DNA from: Berberis thunbergii | Lineage: Eukaryota > Streptophyta > Magnoliopsida > Ranunculales > Berberidaceae | DNA: 64,000 nucleotides | Reading direction: 5' to 3' | NCBI GenBank assembly: GCA_003290165.1 | Contig: QNQO01000811.1 | Coordinates: forward strand, 124,001 to 188,000 | In this document: piece by piece, positions 31,878-44,220 of the stretch | Numbering within the stretch: the stretch's first letter is position 1 | Layout: each line of letters opens with the position of its first letter | Notes under the pieces: generated by a model | Told to the model about the DNA's origin: nothing | The model's database searches: none | Seen by the model: only the letters and a program-made list of their open reading frames with translations | Program-made: the position numbers and the translations under genes

Positions 31878-32402
31878 AAGGATGAGATGTCTTTGGAGCT
31901 TGGAAAAGGGACATAGAGGTAAGAATATTGCAAAGGGAACAGTATTGTTGCAGTTTCAGACAGTCACTATCCTTGGATGATGGAAAACTATACACCTTTT
32001 CAGGTAAATCTATACATTATTCTTGTATATGGACCTCAACTTTTCAAAACTCGGCAATTGAATTTTTGGTATGGTTTTGAAGTTCAGTGGATCGAATGTT
32101 TTATCCTGATACTTTTGGGTTTAATTGTCTAAATCTTCTTTCTTGTTTATCTGTACTCTTTTGTGTTTTTACATATATTAGTCTCACCATGCCTCTGTAA
32201 TTTTTATATAAGATAATATGAGCATATTTAAATTATATTTTTAGTTAATTAAGCTTGGGTACTACAAGTAAGTAAACAATGTGGCAGCCTGGCAGGATAT
32301 ATATTGGTTGCTGGTTCTGTTACTGTTTGGTCTGGCTGTCGATCTACATTGAAAGGAGATCTCACTTTAACTTCCTCTGGGCAAGCTGAGCTCTACTTCG
32401 AG
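31878..32402 (+). pseudogene. GH10 endo-xylanase fragment, CBM22-type N-terminal region
   Basis: The second exon (about 32295-32402) reads VTVWSGCRSTLKGDLTLTSS then GQAELYFE before GT. It matches the end of the carbohydrate-binding module of plant GH10 xylanase-like proteins, where the family has C-W-S-M-L-K-G-G-L and G-P-A-E-L-Y-F-E. The exon ending at 32003 includes FGAWKRDIE and DDGKLYTFSG, corresponding to the earlier part of the same module, with indels. The catalytic GH10 barrel is absent. It lies just right of element A, outside the CACTA element, so it was placed independently, or it belongs to the sequence into which A inserted. Confidence 0.65.
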
Positions 32403-32639
32403 GTAAAGAAAACTGTAGAACTAGCCTATAGCTATATAAAGGATATTAAAATCTTCAATGTTGTATTATTTGCCGATATTCCTGCTACATTGCCGCAAAA
32501 TTACTAACAAGATGCTACAAGGTTTTGTGTTGGACATTCGAGATTGCACTACTAAATTAATATTTACTTGTAGTATTTTGTATATTGATTGCTTACTGCA
32601 TGTGCAGAACAACAATAAAAATCGAGATATGGACAAATA

Positions 32640-33660
32640 ATATTTCTCTCCAAGTGAATAGGATTGCACGAGTCTCATTCCATATCTTCCTTGTGTTCTT
32701 GACTGGTTGACCATTAGTAGGACTTGGATTAACATGTGCAGAAGAAGGAGCGTCTTTATATACTTCTATAAGTCCATTTATAGGCATAGGAGATTGTCAT
32801 GAGGTGGACATTCACATTACAACCTCTTGACACCTAGTTCCAAATCTCCAATGATTTCACCTCAAAAACATGAGGTGGACATCCACAATGTTCAACAACA
32901 CTCTCTTGGATGTTTATTGCACGTTGTCTATAGAATTTTGCAACAATTATATGATAAAATGATCCACTTGACAAGTACAACAAAGGGTGGAGATTGTGAA
33001 ACCATCGTATTAACAATTTCTGAAAATGGCATTCAATCTCACGTCTCTTTTGGAGTGCATGAATATATCCTTCTACAATATAGGTTGTATTATCACCATT
33101 GTTGCCTCATTAAAAATGTTGCAAATAAAATCCAATAAAAAAACATGGACAAAGGTTAAAAGTACAATAGTTTTCAAGAAGATGGTGAATGCACATAATG
33201 TTGCCTCATTATAACATTGACAAGAAAACCCAATGAGAAAAACCTTGTTGAATGAAAAAAAAGTACAATGCACAAAAATCCAATATAATATACTTCTATA
33301 TGTTTCGTAGCATACTTCTGGATGCTTTTTCATAGCATATTTCTAAATGTACATCGGGAGGTATATTTTTGGACACTCCCTCTGATAATGACCATTCCTC
33401 ATGAGAGTAAAACTTTAATGATTAAATTGATGCATGTTAATTTAAAAAACAACTTCTGAAATATTGATTTAGGAAGTATTTTGATGAAGAGATCTGCAAG
33501 GTTGTCACTAGACTGAATCTGTTCAACTTCAATCACATGGTTCTTCTAAAGCTCATTTGGGTAGAAGAAATTTATTGGAATGTGTTTTATTCGATCTCTT
33601 TTGATGATATCTTCTTGCATTTGAACAATACATACAACATTATTTTCATGTATTATAGTC
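32640..33660 (-). repeat. Ty1/Copia 3' non-coding region or LTR remains
   Basis: Two copies of a block with TGTTGCCTCATTA, then AACATTGACAAGAAAACCCA and ATGAGAAAAACCTTG (33097-33260). Such blocks are common in LTRs or flanks of plant Copia elements. It lies just downstream (minus strand) of the RNase H remains. Exact LTR ends were not found. Confidence 0.4.
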
Positions 33661-33666
33661 TGTTGA

Positions 33667-34830
33667 CTAATAAGTTTGTTTAATAAATTGCCAAGAAATA
33701 ACTGCGCTGCAACTCACAAATACATAATGTGTCTGCGAGCGATCCATATGTGGGTCGGATAAATAACTTAGATCTGCAAAGCCAACTATAAAGGAATAAT
33801 CAGATAAACCACAACGGTGAAATAAACTTATATCACAAGAATGTCTACAAATCAGTGCTAAACTACGCCTTGCTAGTGAATGCACAGAAATAAAAAAATT
33901 ATATCAGGTTATGCAGATGGTGCCAAATATAACAATGCACCAATGATACTCATATATGGTACTTTAGGACTGACTATATTTTCATTTTTCTTATTTTGGT
34001 TGATACAAGTATCTCTTTAGATTTAAATACTAGATGACCTTGGGCGTACTAAGTGGATGGGAGTTTTCCATGATAAAGTGTTACAAAATATTTTCAATAT
34101 TAATTGATCAATGGATCAATATTCCACTAGTACTTTACTCGATCTGCACGCCGAGACAAAATTTGTTTTTCCAAGGTCTTTCATTTCAAATTCTTTTTTT
34201 AAATAATAAGCAGTATTTTCAAGGTCCAATAAGATGTATATTATCTACATAAACAACTATTCTGATAAAAATCATGAGTGATTTCTAAATAAATACACAT
34301 GGGCAAATTTGCATAACCTTCCTTACAAAATATTCACTAAGACAATATACCACATCCTTTCAGGATGTTTCAAACTGTATAAGGCATGTCTTAGTTTTAT
34401 TGAGTAAGTATTTCTTGACTCTACTTCAGGAAAAGTAAATTCTTCAGGAAAATTTCATTTAAATAACTATGTCTAAATCCTCATATAAATAAGCAGTTAT
34501 GTCATCCATAAGTTTCATATCAAGTTTTCAGAAACTACAAAACTTAATAAATATCAGAATATAGTCATATCCATAACCATGGACAAGAATTTTGCCTTAT
34601 ATCTGACAATTTCAATTTTCTCATTCAATTTTCTTACAAATACTTATTTGAAACCAATAGGTTTACACAGTTAAGTGTTTGCACTACAGGTCTAAATACA
34701 CCACAATTCTCAAAGAAATCAATTCCGATTGGACAACATCTTTCCATTTTGGCCAATCATTTCATTTGTCGACATTCATAGATGCTTCATGGTTTAATAT
34801 TATTATTTATATCACCGCCCTTTAATATTC
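33667..34830 (-). pseudogene. Decayed Ty1/Copia polyprotein: reverse transcriptase and RNase H
   Basis: In minus-strand order: NDWPKWKDVVQSELISL (about 34770) equals the start of Copia RT (W-x-x-A-x-x-x-E-L-x-S-L). About 34500 gives LKLMDDITAYLYEDLD (family VDV-x-TAYLYG-x-L). About 34220 gives remnants of the V-Y-V-D-D region and KDLGKTNFV. At 33830-33670 an open stretch gives GFADLSYLSDPHMDRSQTHY then ISWQFIKQTY, the Copia RNase H motif (A-D-x-x-Y-x-S-D-P-x-x-x-R-S-Q-T-G-Y and I-S-W-x-S-x-K-Q). Stops and shifts occur throughout. No integrase or gag seen. Confidence 0.8.
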
Positions 34831-35017
34831 GGTAGCTACCATATATGTAAATATGTTATTGATGATCATTCATTTGATTCTATATTTCTCTTCAATATAT
34901 TGAGATCTCGTTATTGTCAGGTACCTAAGCCTCTTCGGGGGTTTTTTGAGTTACTTCAGCAATATTAGCAACCACTTCTAGGGTCATAGAAAAATTGAAT
35001 TTTCAAACATTACCTCT

Positions 35018-35300
35018 TCAAGACATTATGTAATGCTACATTTTGAGCTTCATGTATAACTTATTTTAGAACTTTAAAACTTCTACAGGAGTTTCAAGAA
35101 TTTTTATAACATATTCGGAGCATTATGTAATGGTACATCTGAAAGTTCATGTACAACTTTTTTTTGTAGCCCGTACAACTTCTGCAGGAGTTTCAAAAAC
35201 TGTTATAACATCTTCAGAAGAGTTATGTAATGGTACTTCTAAAGCTTTATGTACAACTTTTTCTGGAGCTTGTACATGCAGGCGCTGTTATAACAACGTT
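35018..35300. repeat. Tandem repeat of about 90 bp, three units
   Basis: Three diverged units containing CATTATGTAATGG, TTCATGTACAAC, TTCTGCAGGAGTTTC and TGTTATAACATCTTC. It directly adjoins the Copia RT start, so it may be a repetitive part of the polyprotein between integrase and RT, where Copia proteins are often low-complexity. Confidence 0.7.
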
Positions 35301-36784
35301 GGGGCATCCCAGTCGACTCGAAGTGCCAGGAAACGACTCTGGGCGTATGAGTCAGACTAAATCAGTTACTCGGTCGCTTTTTTGTATGACTCATACGAGT
35401 TGAGTCATCCGCTTCGACTCATTGTGAAGCGTACGAGTAAAAAAAAACTGAGATTTAAGATCTCAGGAAAGATCGACGGCTAAAAGAAATCACCCCAAAT
35501 GAAAGCTAATCTTTGTTTCGTGCTCATGATTTTCTTTGTTTCATTTTCAGAGAAAAAGAAGAGAAGGCAATCGATTATAAAAGAAGGCTGAGGAAGAGGA
35601 GGAATGATCTTACAAATTCCATACTGGGAGGCTTCTTCTTCGATTTTGTGATGATTGATTGATTGATTGCTCTCTCTCTCTATGATAGAAACTATAGGGG
35701 TTGGTTTGTTTTCAAAGAAACTACAAACAAGTTTTTTTCCCTATGCTCTGCTATGCTTTATTTTCCTTCTGCGATGATTTCTTTTCACTTCTATAAATAC
35801 AGAGGCACGTGACGAAGGCACAAAGTCCCAAAAACAAAGTTTCATTTTGGTCCATAATTCCTTTACTTTCTCACATCACCGACCACATTCATCATCCCTT
35901 GGATTCAACTGTCTACATACATCCAACTTACGCATGTACGCTACTATAATTCTTTGTTTTTTTGGGATGGTAATGCCTTGTTGTTACAAGTGATTAGTTT
36001 GAGTGAAAAAATACATTTGTTTTTCTTCATTTTTGAGCAATTGTACCAGTGAAATGCATTTCTAATGGGCACAGGTCCATGCTACTCTATGGATGGAAGC
36101 AATATGTACAATTAAAAGAAATTTCCCCAATCCACATCGTTGATATTATATCGTGGATCGTACCATACCATTATTAAGTTTGTCAAAGTAAATATTTTCT
36201 TTTTTAAACATTCTAAATATTTTCTTTTGTCAACATTTTGTATTTTATTTTGGCAACATTATTACTATAAAAAAGACGTCAAACGCCCCAACGCTTTTTA
36301 AAATAGTGATCGAATGAACTGTTGGACATCGATCAGGTAACTTTAGTCTTCATTTTCACTTTGGTGCTTCATTGCAATTTGCAAAAGAAATTCAGAATTG
36401 TTTCAATTAGGCTACAAGTCTTCAATAATACATAAAATAAGAATTAAACAAGACTACAAGTCTTCTAGAATATATACTATAAGTAGGTAATTCTGCCACC
36501 TCAACCACGTTTATGATTGAATTAATGTTATCTCTTGCATTGATGATTGCTTCTTTTATTTTATTTTTTTTGTATTTTAAAAAAATATTTTTCATCAATT
36601 TTTATAAAAAAAATTACCTCGCGACGCCTTGAGGCACTGCTTCGCCTCGAAAAAAAGCTTGACCGTCTCGAGGCTGAATTTTTTTTTAAACATTGGTTGC
36701 GGGAATTTCAAGAATTGCTTCTTCAGAAGCATTAGGGCGTGAATTTTTACTAATTCTCCTTTTAGGGGAGTTGAATATTTGGAA
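35301..36784. other. No gene; low-complexity and repeat remnants
   Basis: Holds an inverted TACGAGT/ACTCGTA-rich segment at 35350-35430, a (GATT)n and (CT)n stretch near 35660-35690, and a CTCGAGGC/GCCTCGA-type block at 36615-36690. No coding sequence is supported. Confidence 0.4.
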
Positions 36785-37035
36785 CCTGTTGGTCTGTCGT
36801 GCTTCTGGCGTGCAACATATTCATTAGCTACCTTATTTGAGGTTTGTCAATCAGGGATACAAATTCGAGCATGTGTATATGACGCTTCTAGCGTGTCGTA
36901 GATTTACTGGTTGCCTTATTCGAAAATTTTCCTTCATGGATTCATATTCGAACAATGCCTACCACAATTCTGGCATGCCATAGATTCACTAGTTGTCTTA
37001 TTCGAACTTTATCCTTCAAGGATATAAATTCGAAC
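36785..37035. repeat. Degenerate tandem repeat of about 110 bp, three units
   Basis: Units share TCTGGCGTGC / CTAGCGTGTC / CTGGCATGCC, then ATAGATTCACTAG, TTGTCTTATTCGAA and ATTCGAAC. Strongly diverged, origin unknown. Confidence 0.6.
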
Positions 37036-37139
37036 AGATATATTCATCGCTAGCACATGTGACTTTGTCAATTAAAGAAAGGAACATTGCAAAAGAAAGT
37101 GGAAGTATTCATCGCTAGCACTTTGTCAAAAGAAAGTGG

Positions 37140-37504
37140 AAGTATTCCGCGATAATTAATCCTTCTTTATCCATTTGTTGTTCTATAAAAAATTGTTTTA
37201 TCTCCCCCAACGTTGGGAATATAGTCTCATACAACTGACAATCTACAAATCAAGCATTAAAAAATCACTAGTTAAGCTGACAGTTTGCATAATGGGTTTA
37301 AGGTGAAACAATTTCACGGTATGGGGTAGTCTAGATTGCATAAATAAAGGTCTTTCAACAAAAAGAAAACGTGTAACTTAAATTTGTGCTAAACCATTTT
37401 GTAAATGTAAAAAGACACTATTAGACAATAATTCCTATCGATGAGCAAAAACAATCGACTATATATATATAATTCAATAAAGTTGCATAAATATGCTCAT
37501 ATCA
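37140..37504 (-). repeat. Truncated left LTR of element C
   Basis: Only its element-start end is clear. On the plus strand AATAAAGTTGCATAAATATG then CTCATATCA ends at 37504 and matches 47961-47993. Upstream similarity is lost after about 40 bases, so the remainder is deleted or replaced. Confidence 0.45.
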
Positions 37505-37739
37505 AATTCCCGGACACTTATCTTTTGCTAGTCCTAGATCAAATCAAAGAATTAAAAATAAAAAAACTCAAGTGACTCAATCTATACTTTCAAACATTTG
37601 TCTCAGAGATTTTCAATGGATCACGACATGTTAAGATTCTTTACAAACACAAAATAAAGTCCACATCATTAAAAAATAATACACGTTCATAGCAATGATA
37701 TATAAAATCACAATTAAATCAATCCATGCAACGGGTGAA

Positions 37740-38842
37740 ATTCATTTGCTATTTGAGATAGGGTAGATCACACCACAATCAAGGAGTTTAATAGTTTTTT
37801 CTTCACGACTTCCCTTATAGGGGGTTTAGGCGGCGCCGAGCTTTTCTAGTGGGTTTTGTCCATTCCACAAAAAGTATACATGCATACAAGTGGTAGGGCT
37901 AATACGCTTAATGTCAGCCAATATCCATCCAATTGCAGTCTTGTGCTCCTTCAGAACTCGAATAAGTTTTTCCTCCTCTAAAATTGTGAAAGACAATGAT
38001 ATGATAACTTGCAATGTCTCATCATCTCCCAAATAAGCGTATTTCAAGTGATCAGGTAACGGTTTAAGCTCAAGTGTAGGTACCTTAATCACATAAAGTA
38101 AAAGTTTATTACCAGATGAGGGAATGATAATTGGGGAAGGCAACTTACTAACAATTTGTGGCATTGACTCCAAGGCTGCCACAGTCTTAATGATATCCTC
38201 TTTCATGTTATCGGCCGAGAGCTTCTTAGTGTCACAAATAACTCCATTGCTTTTATATCCAACGGCAACAGTAATGGTGATTTCAAGTTCATCCTCGCTC
38301 ATGACATCAAGAAATTTCTGGGACAAAATGTCAATCACGTCAATAAAGAAACAAGAATGATCATCAACAAGATACCTCATGGCTTCAAAGATATTGAAGC
38401 TAATCACATCACCATCAAATTCCATGGTCAATTTTCTTGCATGCACATCAATATTTGTATTTGCCATTTTCATGAAGGGACGCCCTAAAAAAAAAGGCAA
38501 GGGCGCTGAAAATGTCGAATCCTCCATCTCAAGCACATAGAAATCCGTCGGAAAGATCAAATGGTTAACCTGCACCAAAACATCTTTCAATAAACCTCAA
38601 GGATCTGCATTAGAATGGTCAGCTAATTGAATAATAACACCATCATTTTTAAACTCATCGGAATTCATAGAGCGATAAACAAAATACGACATAACATTAA
38701 TGAAAACACCTAAGTCTAACATTGCATGTTCAATTTTAGTATTACCAATTACACAATAGATAGTGAAACTACCAGGATCCTTACACTTAGGCGACAATTT
38801 TCTCTGAAGAACTGCAGAAATATTCTCACTCACCCATACCAC
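37740..38842 (-). pseudogene. Element C protease and start of reverse transcriptase, broken
   Basis: Starting at 38842: ISAVLQRKLSPKCKDPGSFT then MLDLGVFINVM. This is the retropepsin region of Athila/Tat polyproteins, where the active site normally reads D-L-G-A-S; here Ala-Ser is replaced by Val-Phe. An in-frame TGA occurs at 38597-38599. The frame continues FLGRPFMKMANTNIDV (the G-R-P-F flap region) to PTLELKPLPDHLKYAYLGD, the linker before RT, and KEHKTAIGWILADIKRISPT, then stops at 37826. A shifted frame at about 37800-37740 gives LLDCGVIYPISNSK, the beginning of RT. Nothing of the catalytic YxDD region remains. Confidence 0.85.
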
Positions 38843-38849
38843 TTCTCCA

Positions 38850-39037
38850 TCTTGAAGTCGTCTCTAAATATACTTATTGTATGCCATGTCGAGTTCTTCT
38901 GATTCGGATTCAGATTCAGATTCAGATTCAAAGTTAGATGTTTGTGATTCTATTGTTTATCTCCTTCGTCTCCTAATTGTTTTCTCATGTTCCGGATCAT
39001 ATTCTAATAAGTTCTTACTGGATCCGCTATTACGCAT
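38850..39037 (-). pseudogene. Element C gag N-terminus, deleted internally
   Basis: A minus-strand ATG at 39037 opens MRNSGSSKNLLEYDPEHEKT then IRRRRR and a stop, the usual start of Athila/Tat gag (a D-P-E-x-E-x-T-L-R-R-R motif). A Ser-Glu run (ESESESESE) follows, and then the protease region at 38842. Several kilobases of gag are therefore missing. Confidence 0.7.
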
Positions 39038-39145
39038 GAACTAGTGCTCGAGATAAAGACATAAAAGAAAAATTAATGAAATAAAACAAACAAACTAATG
39101 AAATAATTAGAAATTTTACCCATCCTTTGCAACGACGCCAAAAAT

Positions 39146-40565
39146 TGATGCACTACTTTATTAAATGATGGATTTCAAATCATACCGCAAACGCATAATT
39201 ATCTTTGAGTTAGATAACGACAAATACGGGTCGAATTCCACAAGGAGAGCTATATAGTTAGGAAAACTAATCCTCAAATCTCTTTTGAAACTTAACCTAG
39301 TTAGAAAAGAGGTGATTCGAGAAATGTTTAAAATAAAAATGCAAAATAAAACCTAAATGTGAGAGTTATGGCTTTGGGTATACCAACATGATTAGATGGC
39401 ATTATTAGGCTACTCTTAGATTAATCATTTTAAATTCATTAATACATCTTAAGGTAGATTCTCATCTTACCTTAAGATGAAGAATATGGCTTTATGAGCA
39501 AATCGATTTCAAGCTTTAATTATATTAGTAATCTAAGAATCAAATGTGAATTTAAAAGCATACAAAGAATCCATACTTATATGAAACACCAAATATCAAA
39601 CAAATCAAAATAAAACTTAGACTAATAATATATAAACATTATAAGTAGGAGTTTGTTAAAGAAATTGCAATGATAAAAACTTATTTAATCTTGAACTTAA
39701 GAAGTAAAAGAAGAAAGCATGAATTGAATTCACATGACGAAACACAAAACATCTAATTTACCTCATTGGCTCATGACATAATTAAGTTACAAGATCAATC
39801 TAACTACTTGCTTCTCTAATACATAAACTTGGAAATAAACTAAGCTAAAAGAGAACCATCTTGGAGCTATCCTCCCATGGGCTCATCTACACCCTAAGGT
39901 GGGATGTTAGCTAAACATGATAAACTTTTGACCTTCCCTTCACTTATTATTCTAAACTCTACAATACTACAACTTCTCTCAATTTGATTACAACTCTTTG
40001 GTTTTCTTCATTCTCTCCAAGTATACTCCAAGCATTGGGTATTTATAGGTGAAAATGTGTGAGATGGTAGAATAGATGGTGGAATAAAATAAGGAAAAAA
40101 TATGGTAGAATAAAATAAGAAAAAGATAAGGTAATATGTTGGAAAATGGAATGGTAGAATAAGGAAAAGATAAAATAGAATGGTAAAATAAAATAAGAAA
40201 AAGATAAGGGAGTGTGTTGGAGAATGGATGGTGGAATATGTAGAGATTCCTTTTGGCTAGGATGAAGTTGTCATGTGGATGTCCAAATCTTCAAATAATT
40301 TGCTCCATATTCATAGATGATGGTGATTTGTGGGCTTGACTTTATATACCTTGGGCTTGAAAATCGTTGGTAATGCATGTGTTAATTTCCAATGGACTTT
40401 GTTGTTAAACTTAGCCTTATTGTCTCTTTTTGTGCATATTTGATGATTAATACTTGAATTCTTGCATTATACACAAAATACATGTAATGAAAATATTTTA
40501 TTAGATAATAGAACATAACAAATATAGAATTAGAGGCTTAAAATGCATCATTTATAAGGCTATCA
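39146..40565 (-). repeat. Element D LTR, left copy (3' LTR)
   Basis: Starts TGATGCACTACTTT and ends AGGCTATCA. At 1420 bases it is about 280 longer than the right copy. The extra part lies between two CTT triplets (AAATCTTCAAAT near 40290 and GGCTTAAAATGC near 40536). Confidence 0.85.
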
Positions 40566-40578
40566 AATCCCCCCACAC
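40566..40578 (-). promoter_or_regulatory. Polypurine tract of element D
   Basis: On the minus strand TGTGTGGGGGGATT immediately precedes the LTR start TGATAGCC, the same arrangement as in element B. Confidence 0.65.
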
Positions 40579-40599
40579 ATACATTTTGCTAGTCCTCGA

Positions 40600-42596
40600 G
40601 CAAAAGAAGAATAAAAACTAACACACTTTCGTAGGAGTCACGATTACATTTAGCATGTGTAATAAGCCTTTAAACCTTTAGGTTTCCCCTAGTGGATGAG
40701 TTGTAGTCTCGTGAGGGTTTCTAGAAATGATACCCACAAACATTACTGATACTCGGGACCCAGACTCAAAAAATTAGTAGAAATTAACTCTTTCCTTATT
40801 TAACCTCAGAGAGTTCCTATTTGAATGTGTAAGCCTCAAGAGATGTATTTCTGTAACTTCTTGATCAATATTAAGTCAATAAGTGACTTTAGTAAACACT
40901 ATTCAAAAGACTTAGGAATTATTCATTCAAGTTTATAAAAAGAGTTTGATCATCATTTTTTTTTTTGCAAATTTCAGTTTAAAAGTGGACATATTTCTGG
41001 ATAACATTCTAGAAAATTCGCTTCAACTTCAAATCTCACAAGGTATATAATCACTTAGAGATTTGGCTATTTTTTTTTCAAATGTATATGACTAAGATAA
41101 AACAATGAATAAGAGATAGTTCACATACAAGACAAAAGATCAAAATCCGAGCATATAATAAATATGATCTCAAGAAAGAATATCATCCGCTGAGAATGTT
41201 GATTCATTCATCACTGTACTTCTTGATTCATCCTCCACACTTCGGCCATATTTTCCTAAGGATCAAAATATTTTGACTAGGTTGTAACATGGCTTAGGAT
41301 AGGGTGACATTGACGGTTAAAGACAAACAAAAGTACTTTTGATAAGGTTAGAGGTCTTCTATAAGTGTTGAACTTCATGGATTGGCTTAACACATTCTTT
41401 TCTATTAAAGAGCTTTACATCTTCATGGATATGGAAAACAAGGGTTACTTGTTTTTTTTTTTTAGCCTTGTACAAAATGAAAATGGAATGTGAAGCTTTT
41501 TCTTTTCGTTTTGGCACTAAGAAGTGTATATCTATCCATTGATGGTGATAAAACATTCTTTGTTAATCATTCATCTCCAACCTTTCTCAAGAGTACAAGG
41601 GTCAGGAAAAATATAATTAGGTTATTTTGGGGTTTTCAATTAGTGGGTTAACTATAAAACTGTTAATATGATAGACTTCAAACTGGCTCCAAGGCTAAAC
41701 AATACATGGGAATATTAAAATGCTCAATCTAGGTAAATAATGATTTTTCTTCATTTCCCAAGAATAACATGGTTTATATGCCTCGGGTGAATTTCAGAAT
41801 GTACTATAGTGGTATAATTCAACTTTGATGTTTTATTCTTAGTTTTTTTTTTTTTTACAGAAACAAAGAATTATAGAGATCATGCAACAAAATAATGTAG
41901 GACTCGAGAAATTCATAATTAGCTTATAACCCTTGGAAAGGAGAAAAGCTAGAAATCTCACATGGTTCAAGTCTCCACTATTATTCTCATGTTTACCAAA
42001 TAACTAATCCACTTTTCAACTTTAAACAAGAACATTGAAGCTAAAACACAATTCTCGATGCAAACTCTTAGAAAACGCCTAGCTTATAAGTAGTATAAAC
42101 ATTGTCTAATATTGACAAACTACTAATTTTCAAAGTTTCAAATCTTACACTCAGATGCCTTTGCAATTAGATTTATGTAACCTAATCTCATCATGGATAA
42201 GTACTCGGGTTACAAAGACGAAAAACAACAAAAAAAAATTATTGACTCAATAAAATAATAAATTGGACAATCCATTTTCAAATTAGATATAAGTTTTTAA
42301 ATATCTTCCCCCAACCTAAATCATACATTGTCCTCAATGTTCTAAAATAAGACACCGTAGGTCGACCATGAAGAAGAGAAAAACAATAATAAATAGAAAT
42401 AGAAATGGTATACCATTAAATGACATGAGAGCTCAAATGACTTATGTTAAGATCCAAAAGTAGGCTCCAATCAAATCATAGGCAAGTGATTTTTTTTCTT
42501 TTTCTTTTTAATTCAGTTGACCTAATATATACAATAAAATCTTAGTCTAACAATAAACAATAACAACCCCAAATTTGTGGGTCATATCAAACATGA
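40600..42596 (-). other. Non-coding 3' interior of element D
   Basis: Long AT-rich stretch between the gag-like ORF and the purine tract. It contains (minus strand) GAGGACAATGTATGATTTAG followed by GTTGGGGGAAG (about 42338-42300), equivalent to the post-pol block seen in element B near 16910. No coding potential. Confidence 0.55.
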
Positions 42597-43151
42597 TTAT
42601 AGAGGACAATAAGATGCAATTGATTTGACATACCCCACAAGTGACTCTAAGGACCTCTCTAGATTAAATTTTATTTTTAGCTCAGAAAATGTTTCCTCAA
42701 AATAATGATGCAAGTTCAATTTGTCAAAAGGAGTAAAGTCAATTTGGTGTTCTAGGAGAGGCCATCGATCAAGCATGGATAGGTCATCGTCTTCTTCAAG
42801 TTCTTCACAATTTGTTTTACATTTCACAAAATAATCCTCCAAGGTTTTTGAAACATTCAATTCAAGTCTAAACTCGGGGAACTTTCTCATACTGCGGAGA
42901 ATGTTAACAAATTTCTCAAGTTTCACTTTTGTATTGGACATGGATGTTCCAACAATGGTCAAAAGATCATAAGAGTGACATGACAATTCAATTAAATAAT
43001 CACTTATGTCAACATCTTGTGGGTACATAAGATTTACATCAATAAACACAAGGTTATGTATAAAATCACCATGACTAATTTCATCTTGAACACAACACTC
43101 ATGATTCACCCGCAATCTTACCTCATCACATTGTCTCAATGTTTTATCCAC
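42597..43151 (-). pseudogene. Element D internal ORF, second part
   Basis: 184 residues, starting MDKTLRQCDEVRLRVNHECC, rich in Asp, Glu, Leu and Ser, with an acidic segment (CEELEEDDDLSML). It has no catalytic motif. By position and composition it is equivalent to the downstream part of the element B ORF (15640-16620). It is separated from the upstream part by about 130 bases with stops. It is recognised only through context, as the residual ORF of a non-autonomous Gypsy element. Confidence 0.5.
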
Positions 43152-43277
43152 TAATCTTGTTCTACCTGGGGAGTTTGAGGGGTTGATATAGGTATATCAA
43201 TGTGGCACAATTCATCAAATCTCTCACTCTCCTCTAATAGACTTTTGTCACATTCATCAATGCATCATTTTGAAGCC

Positions 43278-43742
43278 TTAAATCCCAAATTTCAGACAAA
43301 AGTTGGTCAGTGGCCTGTTGACTTTGTTTCGTATGGAATAACTTAAGGATTGCATATATTGATCTAGGCTCTCTTGGAATAAAGGAAAGCTAATTGGATA
43401 TGAAGATGATGTGGATTGCATATTTTGCATCACATAGTATGGATTGGTCTCTACCAAAGGCATTATAGGACAACTAAGGTAAGGCTTATTGTTATGCACA
43501 TATTGAGGATCAAAGGATGGTGTGGACCTAAAAGATTCATAACCTCTATTGGGTTGGTGTTGGTTCCAAGGTGGTTGGTTTCCATATCTATTTTGTGAAA
43601 AATGATTGGTATAATCATAACTTGATTCTAAGGGTTGACATTCGTTTACCGAGGCAAAGTAATTTATCTTAGCATTGTCGTCATCTTCCCAATGAAAGTC
43701 CATAATTGTATGGCTCCTAACACAAGAAAAACTCATTAACAC
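43278..43742 (-). pseudogene. Element D internal ORF, first part (gag-like tail)
   Basis: 154 residues starting MLMSFSCVRSHTIMDFHWED, then an Asn/Gln/Pro/Tyr-rich segment (YGNQPPWNQHQPNRGYESFR) and NPYYVMQNMQSTSSSYPISF. Asn-Gln-Pro repeats of this kind occur near the C-terminus of Athila/Tat gag. No zinc knuckle is visible. It probably joins the ORF at 42597-43151 in a functional relative. Confidence 0.55.
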
Positions 43743-44137
43743 TGAACTTGAATCGATTTTGATTGAATTTTTTTTTAAAACTTTTTTGTTTGTAAATGAC
43801 TATAATATTATGAAACCTTAGATGATATGACCTAAACTAAATGCAATGTGTAAATGTACCTAAAGGGGGACACTAATCATTACACTCAAACAAGGCTCAA
43901 TCAATTCTTATCTATCCATCTAGTAAGCAACAAGTTGATTCGTGCAAGAAACTATTGATTTTTAAAAACCAATCTAATTGAAGTGGAGAATGATTTGAGC
44001 ATCTCAAAATCAATTCTCACCCTAGTTAGATTTTTTCATATGTCTTGTGAGTAAGTAAGAGGTAGCTTATAATGTAAAAATTTCCTAGACCACCACCTAG
44101 GCATAGATGCGTTCTAGCCAGGTTTTACCCTGTTTAG

Positions 44138-44220
44138 TATGCTAGAACTGACTAAGCCTTTGAAGAGCGTCTTTAAGATATGCTAGAACTGACTAAGCCT
44201 TTGAAGAGCGTCTTTAAGAT
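44138..44220. repeat. Perfect 41-bp tandem duplication
   Basis: TATGCTAGAACTGACTAAGC and the following 21 bases occur twice without a difference. It must be younger than most of the surrounding element D sequence. Confidence 0.95.
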
